Shown: in pieces, positions 1 to 7,275 of the stretch
How positions within the stretch are numbered: position 1 is the first letter of the stretch
Layout: the number at the start of each line of letters is the position of its first letter
NCBI GenBank assembly: GCA_012520015.1
Contig: JAAYPD010000159.1
Coordinates: 1 to 22,832 of the forward strand
Length of the DNA: 22,832 nucleotides
Source: Methanomicrobiales archaeon
GTDB lineage: Archaea; Halobacteriota; Methanomicrobia; Methanomicrobiales; Methanospirillaceae
Direction: 5' to 3'
Notes under the pieces: model-generated
What the model saw: only the letters and a program-made list of their open reading frames with translations
Databases searched by the model: none
What the model was told of the DNA's origin: nothing
Made by a program: the position numbers and the translations under genes

Positions 1-888
1 ACCATATCCAGGAACCTTCCCTGCATTCTTTTAAAATGGGGATCCCATGACCTTATCTTTGACTGCGGAGAGGGATCACAGCGACAGATGATGAAAGCGC
101 GTGCAGGGTTCTCTCCTGAGGTGATATACATATCTCACTGGCATGCTGACCATTTTCTTGGCATTGTCGGCCTGCTTCAGACGATGTCTTTTAACGGAAG
201 GGTTCAGCCACTTACAATAGCAGGTCCTGACTCTGTGCATGACATGGTCACTGACATTACCAGGCTTTGCAGAACAAGGCTTGGGTTTCCGGTGGAATCA
301 TTAAAGGTAAGGCCGGGTGATCTGCTCATTCATGAAGGGTACTCCATCAGGGTATTCAGGGCAGATCATGGAATCCCGGGTGTAGGATATATCTTTGAAG
401 AGAACATGAGACCTGGGAGGTTTAATCGTGAACGGGCCATTGAACTCGGAATCAGGCCAGGGCCATTATTTGGTAAACTTCAGCGGGGATCCCGGGTTGC
501 CATAACAATGGACGGAGAAGAAAAATTAATCACCCCTGATATGGTCATGGGGCCGATGAGACCTGGAAGAAAGGTGATATATACCGGGGATACAAGGCCA
601 GTCCTTTCTGAGCTAACAGATATCGGAGAAGATGCAGACCTCCTCATACATGACGCAACATTTGATCAGAAGGAGATGGAGAGGGCAGGGGAGTTCATGC
701 ATGCAACGGCATATGAAGCAGGAATGGTTGCCCAGGCATTAAAAGCCCACCGTCTTGCCCTTTTTCATTTCAGCCCAAGGTACACATCAACAGAAGCCCA
801 CGTGGCAGATGCCAGAGCCCATTTTACCGGTGAGATCCTGGCCCCGGATGACCTCACAGTTTTTAATGTCCCGTTCAGGGATGAGTAA
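1..888 (+). CDS. rnz: Ribonuclease Z (tRNA 3' endonuclease), 5' end outside window
   Basis: This is a metallo-beta-lactamase-fold endonuclease that removes 3' trailers from precursor tRNAs in the cytoplasm. The reading frame is open from base 1, and the residues ahead of the first ATG (position 88) already match the family: SRNLPCILL followed by FDCGEGSQRQM. The real start therefore lies just left of the window, and only a dozen or so N-terminal residues should be missing. The zinc motif HxHxDH is seen as SHWHADH. Further metal ligands fit GDTRP, HDATF and the late LFHFSPRY segment. Length is about 310 residues in total, normal for the short (ElaC/RNase Z) form. A T-rich stretch follows the stop. 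The gene stands alone here: the next gene is 224 bp away and has its own ribosome binding site. Identity is secure; only the start is unknown. Confidence 0.95.
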   Translation, partial: TISRNLPCILLKWGSHDLIFDCGEGSQRQMMKARAGFSPEVIYISHWHADHFLGIVGLLQTMSFNGRVQPLTIAGPDSVHDMVTDITRLCRTRLGFPVESLKVRPGDLLIHEGYSIRVFRADHGIPGVGYIFEENMRPGRFNRERAIELGIRPGPLFGKLQRGSRVAITMDGEEKLITPDMVMGPMRPGRKVIYTGDTRPVLSELTDIGEDADLLIHDATFDQKEMERAGEFMHATAYEAGMVAQALKAHRLALFHFSPRYTSTEAHVADARAHFTGEILAPDDLTVFNVPFRDE

Positions 889-890
889 TA

Positions 891-900
891 TCTTTTTTAA
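891..900 (+). terminator. Oligo-T terminator after rnz
   Basis: A run of six T (893-898) lies a few bases after the rnz stop codon, as expected for intrinsic archaeal termination. There is no strong hairpin, so this is only a weak call. Confidence 0.35.
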
Positions 901-1051
901 CATTTAGGGAACATGCTTTCATAACCAAAACGCGCCTGACAGATCTCCTGAAATAGGAGAAAGTATGATACTATCATTACTCATATGAACCGCTTCAATT
1001 CCAAAGGCGGTATTCTTCTGACGTAAAACATTACATTCCGCCTTCTATGGG

Positions 1052-1106
1052 GCAGGATCATCGGATTTCCTGCTGCCGGCTGACGGGCCGGATCCCGCTC
1101 TGGTGA
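1052..1106 (+). promoter_or_regulatory. Structured leader and RBS of the S1-OB-DHH gene
   Basis: Two adjacent inverted repeats sit just before the start codon. The first pairs GCAGGA (1052-1057) with TCCTGC (1068-1073). The second pairs CCGGC (1076-1080) with GCCGG (1087-1091). A GGTGAG sequence (1102-1107), complementary to the 16S 3' end, follows and is well spaced from the ATG at 1113. The leader RNA could fold beside the ribosome binding site. No known riboswitch class is recognised. The rest of the 889-1112 gap shows no gene. Confidence 0.35.
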
Positions 1107-1112
1107 GTAGTT

Positions 1113-2888
1113 ATGCCAAAAGGAACAGAGACAATAGTTTACAGCCTTGGTGATGGATGCAGTATCACGGATATCGTCATAGGAAAAACGTATACAGGAA
1201 CAATCCAGGGTTTTGCAAATTTTGGAGCCTTCGTATACCTGAACAGTTCAATCAAGGGACTTATACATAAATCCAATATTCTGGTAAGCCACCGTGAAGG
1301 TGATACGGTAATTGTCAGGGTGGGAAATATCCGGGACAATGGAAATATTGACCTTGAAGAGATCGTTATCACTTCGTACCAGGTTCAGCCGGTCGTATGC
1401 AGGCGGCGGTTGACAAAGCTTGACGAGCTTGGGAAGAAAGTAGGCAGGACAGTTACTCTCGAATGCCAGGTAGCGCAGATCAAGCAGACATCAGGACCTA
1501 CAATCTTCACACTTGTCGATGAGAGTGTGACTGAAAACGCCGCCGGATTTATTGAAGCAGGAAAACGGGCTTTTCCTGAGGTCAACCAGGGAGACATGGT
1601 CCGGGCAACCGGGGATGTGATGATGAGGGGCGGCCAGGTTCAGGTTGAACTGGCAAGGCTGGAAGTTTTGCATGGTGCCGAGGCTCAAGAGGTACTTGAC
1701 AGGATTGAAAAGGCGATCGATGACCGTGCTGAACCAGCCAATATCCCGCTCCTCATTGACAGCCCGGTCCTTGAAAAACTGCACCCGGAGATGCGAAAGA
1801 TTGCCAAAATAATCAGGCGTGCAGTCTTTACCGCTCAACCAATCCTGCTTCGGCACCATGCAGATGCAGACGGAATATGTTCTGCAGTTGCCATTGAACA
1901 GGCCGTTGTAGCTCTCATCAATGATTCAGGGGGCGATTTTGACACGGCTAACTACCTGTTTAAACGCGCGCCATCCAAGGCACCATTTTATGAGATAGAG
2001 GACATCGTCCGCGATCTTGATTATGCAACCCGTGACAATGTCAGGTTCGGGCAGAAGATGCCTCTTATCCTGCTGACTGACAATGGTTCAACCGAAGAAG
2101 ACCTGTCGGCGATGAGGATGGCCAGGGTATATGGGATACCTGTGATCGTCTTTGATCACCATCACCCTGACGAGGTAGTGGACCAGTACCTGGATGCCCA
2201 TGTTAACCCTTACAAAGTTGGCGGAGATTATGGGATCACTGCAGGTATGCTTGGAGCAGAGATAGCAAGGCTCATTTTCCCTGGTGTTGATCAGCAGGTC
2301 AGGCATATTGCAGCAATCGCGGGGGTTGCTGACAGGAGCGAGGCACCTGAAAGACAGCAGTACCTTGATCTTGTCGCAGACAGGTACACTGAAGAAGAAT
2401 GCAAAAAGATCGCCCTTGCCCTTGATTATATCCAGTTCTATCTCAGGTTTAATGATGGAAAAGAACTGATAAAAGACATTCTGGACCTGAACAAGGACCA
2501 TGACAGGTTCAGGAACATGGTCGATCTGCTGGTTGAGGAAGCAGAGTCTGCCATTGCTGAACAGATGAGAACATGTATCACGCATGTGATAGAGTCAACT
2601 CTGCCCAACGGGGCGCACCTCTTTAAAATTGACGTGGAGATACATGCACACAAGTTCACCTTCCCGCCGCCAGGGAAGACCTGTGGGGAGGTTCATGACA
2701 GATTATGCCAGCAATATAACGGAAAACCGATTGTAACACTTGGATTTGGGCCGGATTTTGTTGTGCTCAGATCACGGGGTGTCCTTATGAACATCCCGCA
2801 GATGGTTCGTGAACTTCGCGAAGAGATCCCGGGTGCCGGAGTGAATGGAGGAGGACACCTGGTTGTTGGAAGTATAAAATTTGTCTAA
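1113..2888 (+). CDS. S1-OB-DHH phosphoesterase (archaeal RecJ-like)
   Basis: A 591-residue protein with three parts. An S1 RNA-binding domain (about 20-85; GFANFGAFVYL) is followed by an OB fold (about 105-190) and a DHH/DHHA1 catalytic unit (about 235-591). DHH motifs are clear: HHADADGICSA near residue 247, LLTDNGS, D348-H-H-H-P352, and the DHHA1 signature G579-G-G-H582 near the C-terminus. The family hydrolyses phosphodiester bonds in single-stranded nucleic acid or small nucleotides with Mn/Mg. The added S1 and OB domains suggest an RNA or ssDNA substrate. It is longer than the archaeal RecJ/GAN nuclease of the replisome (roughly 450-480 residues), so it should not be equated with GAN. 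The start at 1113 has a GGTGAG ribosome binding site. The fold is secure; the substrate is not known. Confidence 0.85.
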   Translation: MPKGTETIVYSLGDGCSITDIVIGKTYTGTIQGFANFGAFVYLNSSIKGLIHKSNILVSHREGDTVIVRVGNIRDNGNIDLEEIVITSYQVQPVVCRRRLTKLDELGKKVGRTVTLECQVAQIKQTSGPTIFTLVDESVTENAAGFIEAGKRAFPEVNQGDMVRATGDVMMRGGQVQVELARLEVLHGAEAQEVLDRIEKAIDDRAEPANIPLLIDSPVLEKLHPEMRKIAKIIRRAVFTAQPILLRHHADADGICSAVAIEQAVVALINDSGGDFDTANYLFKRAPSKAPFYEIEDIVRDLDYATRDNVRFGQKMPLILLTDNGSTEEDLSAMRMARVYGIPVIVFDHHHPDEVVDQYLDAHVNPYKVGGDYGITAGMLGAEIARLIFPGVDQQVRHIAAIAGVADRSEAPERQQYLDLVADRYTEEECKKIALALDYIQFYLRFNDGKELIKDILDLNKDHDRFRNMVDLLVEEAESAIAEQMRTCITHVIESTLPNGAHLFKIDVEIHAHKFTFPPPGKTCGEVHDRLCQQYNGKPIVTLGFGPDFVVLRSRGVLMNIPQMVRELREEIPGAGVNGGGHLVVGSIKFV

Positions 2889-2956
2889 GGAATGAGGGAA
2901 GAGGTTATTACACGCCTATCTGACAAAATTGGAGAATTTTCAACAAATGTAAATTG

Positions 2957-3030
2957 ATCATGATAAATCATGATAATTGAGGTAACTTTAAATCTCTGCA
3001 ATTGAATCTGTAAAGTACGCTGATGGAGGT
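2957..3030 (+). promoter_or_regulatory. Promoter, RBS and tandem operator-like repeat upstream of the DUF7123-like gene
   Basis: A TATA-like CTTTAAAT lies at 2986-2993, about 44 bp before the ATG at 3037, and a strong GGAGGT ribosome binding site lies at 3025-3030. Directly upstream of the TATA box is a perfect 10-bp tandem repeat, ATCATGATAA at 2957-2966 and 2967-2976. Each copy contains the 8-bp palindrome ATCATGAT, so the two dyads lie one helical turn apart. This arrangement suggests a regulator site. The regulator is unknown, but autoregulation by the wHTH product is possible. Confidence 0.6.
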
Positions 3031-3036
3031 CAAATA

Positions 3037-3288
3037 ATGCCATCACACATTAAATTTAGAGAGAAGTACAACGAGACACAGTCACGGCTTATTACTTATC
3101 TCATAAAAGGGCTCGAATCCGGAAGACATTACTTCAAATCCAAGTACATTGCAAAGGATCTGGGACTGTCTTCCAAGGAAGTGGGAACCAACATGGCGAT
3201 CCTCGCAGACATCTGCCAGGAGCTTACCATAGTCAAGTGGAGCTATTCCAACAGCACCACCTGGATGGTGTCCCCGGTAAAGAATTAA
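3037..3288 (+). CDS. DUF7123-like small winged-helix protein
   Basis: An 83-residue basic protein. Recognition rests on the stretch YFKSKYIAKDLGLSSKEVGTNM (residues about 29-50) followed by WSYSNSTTWMV near the end. This matches, from memory, small conserved euryarchaeal proteins named DUF7123, which look like single winged-helix domains. The LGLSSKEVGTNM part reads as the recognition helix. There are no other domains, no signal and no membrane segment. The ribosome binding site GGAGGT is optimal and the promoter is clear, so the gene is probably well expressed. It may act as a transcription factor, but that is inferred from the fold alone. A T8 run follows the stop codon directly. Confidence 0.8.
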   Translation: MPSHIKFREKYNETQSRLITYLIKGLESGRHYFKSKYIAKDLGLSSKEVGTNMAILADICQELTIVKWSYSNSTTWMVSPVKN

Positions 3289-3300
3289 ATTCTTTTTTTT
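3280..3300 (+). terminator. Short A/T dyad with T8 tail
   Basis: AAAGAATT and AATTCTTT form a small dyad around the stop codon, and eight T follow at 3293-3300. This suits termination of the DUF7123-like gene. The same A/T-rich block lies 25-30 bp before the next ATG (3315), so it could also serve as a TATA box for that gene. Confidence 0.6.
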
Positions 3301-3314
3301 CGATATGCATTAGC

Positions 3315-3503
3315 ATGAATGAGATTGTGAAGTTTGAATCAGAACTGGAATTTGTCGGAGACATCAATGAGTATAAAGACTGCCTGATGTCGCAGGACAA
3401 TACCCAGAACGATCCGAAAGTGCTCTGGTTTAACATCGATGTCCCAAAAGGACATGGACTAAAGCCGGGCGACCGGGTCCGAATCACTGTTGAAAAAGCC
3501 TGA
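3315..3503 (+). CDS. Small conserved-looking protein, 62 residues, unknown
   Basis: The product is acidic at its N-terminal half (FESELEFVGDINEYKDCL) and ends in KPGDRVRITVEKA, a pattern typical of a small beta-barrel. There is no signal peptide or membrane segment. A longer reading from 3237 would run through the end of the preceding gene and the T8 terminator, so the ATG at 3315 is preferred. No Shine-Dalgarno sequence is present. With AATTAAAT at about 3283-3290 acting as TATA box, transcription would begin at or next to the ATG, giving a leaderless mRNA. The function is unknown. The codon pattern and composition look like real protein, but no family was recognised. Confidence 0.6.
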   Translation: MNEIVKFESELEFVGDINEYKDCLMSQDNTQNDPKVLWFNIDVPKGHGLKPGDRVRITVEKA

Positions 3504-3552
3504 AGTCCTGGTTTATTAGGGACATCGCCTGGATCATACCTGGCTTTAAGGC

Positions 3553-3589
3553 CTGCTCCACCAGCAGCCATGACATGTCAGCTGCTGCC
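3553..3589. terminator. Inverted repeat between convergent genes
   Basis: CAGCAGC (3562-3568) pairs with GCTGCTG (3581-3587) around the palindrome TGACATGTCA (3571-3580). It lies between the 62-residue gene (stop 3503) and the oppositely oriented acs (stop 3605). This position suits a shared terminator. No T-tract follows directly, so the call is tentative. Confidence 0.35.
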
Positions 3590-3604
3590 ACAACGAATTA
3601 TTTA

Positions 3605-5494
3605 TTACTCCTCAAGCGTTGAGATGTCACCAGGGTCCATGTTCATCTCCCTTGCTTTTAGAACTCTTCGCATTATCTTTCCGCTCCGTGTCCTGGGTAG
3701 GGTATCAACAAACTCGATGGAAGAAGGCATTGCAATAGGTCCGATGCTCATCCTCACATGATAGATAAGTTCTGATACCAGTTTCTGGCTTGGTTCATAT
3801 CCTTTAACAAGAATGACAAATGCCTTTACCGCCTGACCTTTGATCTCATCAGGGACACCGATAACAGCAGCTTCTGCAACCGCTTCATGTTCAACAAGCG
3901 CCGATTCAACCTCCGCTGTTCCAAGATTATGACCAGCGACGATGATGATGTCATCAGACCTTCCAAGGATCATGATATAACCGTCCTCATCCTTTACAGC
4001 CAGGTCTCCTGCAACATAATAGTTCTTTACCTGGTTCCAGTATTTCCTGTACCTTTCATCGTTTCCGTAAACAGTTCTCATCATGGCTGGCCATGGTTTT
4101 TTAATGACTAAAAGTCCTCCCTGTCCGGGCCTGGTGCTGTTTCCTTCCTTATCCACAACATCAACCTCGATGCCTGGAATCGGAAGACCGGCAAATCCTG
4201 GTTTCATAGGCTCACCAAGTGGTGTTATGATCATGTGCATGCCAGTCTCGGTCTGCCACCAGGTGTCAAGGATGGGAATCCTGCTTTTACCGATGACACG
4301 GTAATACCATTCAAATGCTTCAGGGTTAAGTGGTTCACCAACAGACCCGATGATCCTGAGCGAACTAAGATCATATTTATCCGGCCATTCTTCGCCAACT
4401 CGCATAAACATCCGGATGGCAGTTGGTGCAGTGTAAAAGATGGTGACCCCCAGATCTTCGATGATACTCCACCATACCCCGGGATCAGGCCAGTCAGGAG
4501 TTGTCTCAGTGATGACTACCGTTGCACCGGCCGAGAGGGGACCATAAACAATGTAGCTGTGTCCGGTAATCCAGCCTGTGTCAGCCGTGCACCACAGGAC
4601 ATCATTGTCCTTCAGGTCAAAGATGTACCTGGAAGTGTAATGAACACCTGCTGCATAACCTCCGCAGGTATGCACTATTCCTTTTGGCGTTCCGGTAGTA
4701 CCACTTGTATAAAGGATAAAGAGGGGATCTTCAGCGTCCATCTCCTCAGGAGGACAATCTGCATCAACCCCGTCAAGAAGGCTGTAAAAATCCTCTTCCA
4801 TCTCAGAATAAAGTTCAATTGAACACTTTTCCCTGCATAAGACGATCACCTTCTCAACACTTGGTGTACTCCTGATGGCATCTCCAACAATGCTCCTGAG
4901 CGAGATGACCTTCCCCCGCCGCCTTCCTACATCTGCGGTTATGATAACTTTTGCTTCTGCATCACGAATCCTTGCGTGGAGTGCTTCTGCCCCAAACCCT
5001 GCATACACAATGGAATGAACCGCACCAATCCGTGCACATGCCAGGAGTGCGATGATATGTTCAGGCACCAGAGGCATGTAAAAACAGATACGATCCCCTT
5101 TTTGCACACCAAGTCTTTTCAGGGCATTTGCAAACCGCATCACATCCCGGTGAAGCTGGCGATAAGTATATACCCGCTCCTCGCCATCTTCACCCCGCCA
5201 TATTAGGGCCAGTTTATTCCTTCTGCCCTCCCTGATATGACGATCAAGACAATTGACAGTTATGTTAAGGGTGCCACCACAGAACCAGCGGGCATAAGGA
5301 AAATCCCATTCAAGCACCTTGTTCCAGGGCTTCATCCACTCAATCTCCCTGGCCATCCGATCCCAGAAAAGCTGGGGATCATCCAAAAACTCCTGGTATG
5401 TCTTTTTATAATCACCAAGACGTGACCTGGCTTTATATTCAGGATCAGGCAGATATGACTTAGGGTTTAAAACCACTTCGAAATTTTCAGACAT
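3605..5494 (-). CDS. acs: Acetyl-CoA synthetase (AMP-forming)
   Basis: This enzyme converts acetate, ATP and CoA to acetyl-CoA, AMP and PPi in the cytoplasm. In a hydrogenotrophic methanogen it would serve acetate assimilation. Signatures of the ANL superfamily are complete. They are the P-loop YTSGTTGTPKG (about residues 260-270), the adenylate motif WWQTETGMH, the hinge GRSDDIIIVAGHNLG, and the C-terminal catalytic lysine K606 in PRTRSGKIMRR, the site acetylated in bacterial Acs. Length is 629 residues, normal for the family. The frame extends 24 codons further upstream (to 5566), but the ATG at 5494 is preferred. It gives the usual N-terminus MSENFEVV and is preceded by the Shine-Dalgarno-like GAGGAAAGG. 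The gene is monocistronic and divergent from the signalling cluster. Confidence 0.95.
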   Translation of the reverse strand: MSENFEVVLNPKSYLPDPEYKARSRLGDYKKTYQEFLDDPQLFWDRMAREIEWMKPWNKVLEWDFPYARWFCGGTLNITVNCLDRHIREGRRNKLALIWRGEDGEERVYTYRQLHRDVMRFANALKRLGVQKGDRICFYMPLVPEHIIALLACARIGAVHSIVYAGFGAEALHARIRDAEAKVIITADVGRRRGKVISLRSIVGDAIRSTPSVEKVIVLCREKCSIELYSEMEEDFYSLLDGVDADCPPEEMDAEDPLFILYTSGTTGTPKGIVHTCGGYAAGVHYTSRYIFDLKDNDVLWCTADTGWITGHSYIVYGPLSAGATVVITETTPDWPDPGVWWSIIEDLGVTIFYTAPTAIRMFMRVGEEWPDKYDLSSLRIIGSVGEPLNPEAFEWYYRVIGKSRIPILDTWWQTETGMHMIITPLGEPMKPGFAGLPIPGIEVDVVDKEGNSTRPGQGGLLVIKKPWPAMMRTVYGNDERYRKYWNQVKNYYVAGDLAVKDEDGYIMILGRSDDIIIVAGHNLGTAEVESALVEHEAVAEAAVIGVPDEIKGQAVKAFVILVKGYEPSQKLVSELIYHVRMSIGPIAMPSSIEFVDTLPRTRSGKIMRRVLKAREMNMDPGDISTLEE

Positions 5495-5572
5495 TATCCT
5501 TTCCTCGCGAGATGCAGTAAATGAGTTCATAAAACTTACTGGTGCACCTGGCCTTGCAGCAGGCACATTTTG

Positions 5573-5660
5573 CTGATGATATGCTAAGCATCAGAAAATA
5601 GATAGGTTACAGATAAATTAGGTTTTTTCATTTGTAGTACATATCTGTTGTACATTTAAA
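5573..5660. promoter_or_regulatory. Divergent acs / sensor control region
   Basis: The symmetric TTTAAA at 5655-5660 could be a TATA element for either direction. Read toward acs it would give a leader of about 130 nt. Two related dyads lie beside it: TGTAGTACA (5633-5641, a perfect TGTA-G-TACA palindrome) and TGTTGTACA (5646-5654), 13 bp apart. Within the probable acs leader is ATGCTAAGCAT (5581-5591), a perfect palindrome nested in CTGATG (5573-5578) / CATCAG (5589-5594). These are candidate regulator sites for acs, the sensor cluster, or both. Confidence 0.4.
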
Positions 5661-5716
5661 GTCTGTGATTTTGGGAATTATTTCAGATTAAAGATGCATT
5701 TACACGAGATAAATTA

Positions 5717-7231
5717 ATGTTCCACAAGGAAAACACAATTGATGTTCAAACAGATTTATCCGTAAGTAAACCGGATGACTATGTACGACATTTAATCCCT
5801 GGCACCAGGGCTGGCAGGAGAATACAGATGATTGGTAACTACGAGGAGATCCATCTGATCAAAGATTTATTACGCGAATCTCTGCAGGGACTTTCAATTA
5901 CCGAGATATCCAGACAATTACATCTGCACAGAACCACTGCTGCAAAATACCTTGATATGCTGCAGATGAAAGGCGATGTTGATCTCCGGATCATGGGAAC
6001 TTCAAAGATATACCACCTGTCACGCAGGGTTCCTGCAGCTGTACTTCGTAACTTTTATGATGGTCCCTTTATCCTTTTCACTGCCAGGCTTACCGTCAGG
6101 GAGTTCTCATCTGAATTATCTGATTATGGTATCATTGGAGATATCACCGGAAAGGAACCAACAGATGAAGAATTGTCCCCGCTAATCGATACCAGGATGC
6201 ATGATCTCTTAAAGCAGGCAGTTCTTGGAACCCCTTCAGATACTGAATTCACAACTCAGGGCAAAAAAATCAGAATAAGCCTGCATATACGCATCATCCC
6301 GATAGTCTTTGATGATGGCCGGGCCGGGTGTGCTCTTCTCATCCATGATATGACAGAACTCACTATCGCCAGAACGGAGGTTGAGATCTGTGAGAAGGAA
6401 CTAAAAAAGATATCCGAAGACCTGAGCGAATTTGTATTCAGCTGTACGCCGGATGGGGTTTTAAAGAGGGTAAACCATGCTTTCTGCTCAAGAATGGATA
6501 GAAAACCCGAAGAATTGATAGGCTTCCCATATGAACCGGTCATTTCACATGAAGACCTTGAGCGGCTTTCAAAAACGAAGCAGAAGATAAACCAGACCAC
6601 TCCGTCGCAGACAATATCGTTTAAGGCAATACAGCCTGATGGAATGATGGCATTTGAAGAATGGACTTACAGGGGGATTTTCACCGAGAACGGAGACCTT
6701 TCAGGATACCTTGTAACAGGTCATGATATCTCACGTGAGAAGCACCTGGAGGAACAGCTTAATACATTCCATGCCAGTTTTGAAGCCCTGGTTAAACAGC
6801 GGACAAAAGAGATGCGACAGGCAAACCATGACCTGATGAAGGAGATTGCGCGAAGAGAGAGAATTGAGCGGGAACTACTGATGATCGAGGCAGCCTTTAA
6901 CCATGCATCTGACTCAATACTTCTTTTTGAACGATCAGGAAAGTTATGGCGGGCCAATGAAACAAGTTGCAGACTACTTGGATACTCGAAAGATGAAATA
7001 TCAACAATGTCTGTATTTGAGATCAACCGGGAGATAACCCCTGTAATCTGGGATAATATGTGGGAACTATCTGAGCAGGAACCAAAAATATCGCGGGTGA
7101 TCTCAACCCATGTCAGAAAGGATGGAACCATCATTCCTGTTGAGGTCTCCAGAACCTTCTTTACAGCCGGGCCGATGACCCTGTTCTGTTCAATAGCCAG
7201 GGAGATAAGGGAAATTGATGCCGGGCAATGA
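5717..7231 (+). CDS. HTH-PAS sensor/regulator without kinase domain
   Basis: A 504-residue soluble protein. An N-terminal winged helix (about 45-105; LSITEISRQLHLHRTTAAKYL, read as the HTH) is followed by a PAS-like region (about 110-222). A second PAS domain (about 235-350), a coiled coil (about 345-395) and a third PAS domain (about 385-500) then run to the end. There is no histidine kinase or ATPase domain. It can bind DNA and sense ligands or partners but cannot phosphorylate, so it probably acts as a one-component regulator or takes its signal from the adjacent kinase. An alternative start at 5828 (MIGNYEEIH) has a better ribosome binding site, GGAG at 5817-5820, and removes 37 residues of low-complexity N-terminus. 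It may well be the true start; the outer ATG is reported here. It is divergent from acs and is the first gene of the signalling cluster. Confidence 0.85.
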   Translation: MFHKENTIDVQTDLSVSKPDDYVRHLIPGTRAGRRIQMIGNYEEIHLIKDLLRESLQGLSITEISRQLHLHRTTAAKYLDMLQMKGDVDLRIMGTSKIYHLSRRVPAAVLRNFYDGPFILFTARLTVREFSSELSDYGIIGDITGKEPTDEELSPLIDTRMHDLLKQAVLGTPSDTEFTTQGKKIRISLHIRIIPIVFDDGRAGCALLIHDMTELTIARTEVEICEKELKKISEDLSEFVFSCTPDGVLKRVNHAFCSRMDRKPEELIGFPYEPVISHEDLERLSKTKQKINQTTPSQTISFKAIQPDGMMAFEEWTYRGIFTENGDLSGYLVTGHDISREKHLEEQLNTFHASFEALVKQRTKEMRQANHDLMKEIARRERIERELLMIEAAFNHASDSILLFERSGKLWRANETSCRLLGYSKDEISTMSVFEINREITPVIWDNMWELSEQEPKISRVISTHVRKDGTIIPVEVSRTFFTAGPMTLFCSIAREIREIDAGQ

Positions 7232-7275
7232 TCAATATGGTTAACTGGCATAATAGCCTATTCTGAAGTAACCTG

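Noticed and set aside
4235..4822. 195-codon open frame on the plus strand within acs
   Set aside because: It lies antisense to a gene with complete Acs motifs, and its translation has no recognisable domain.
5495..5566. 24-codon N-terminal extension of acs
   Set aside because: The extension is unlike Acs N-termini, and the inner ATG has a Shine-Dalgarno sequence.
6721..7251. 176-codon open frame on the minus strand within the HTH-PAS gene
   Set aside because: It is antisense to clear PAS-coding sequence and has no promoter or domain of its own.
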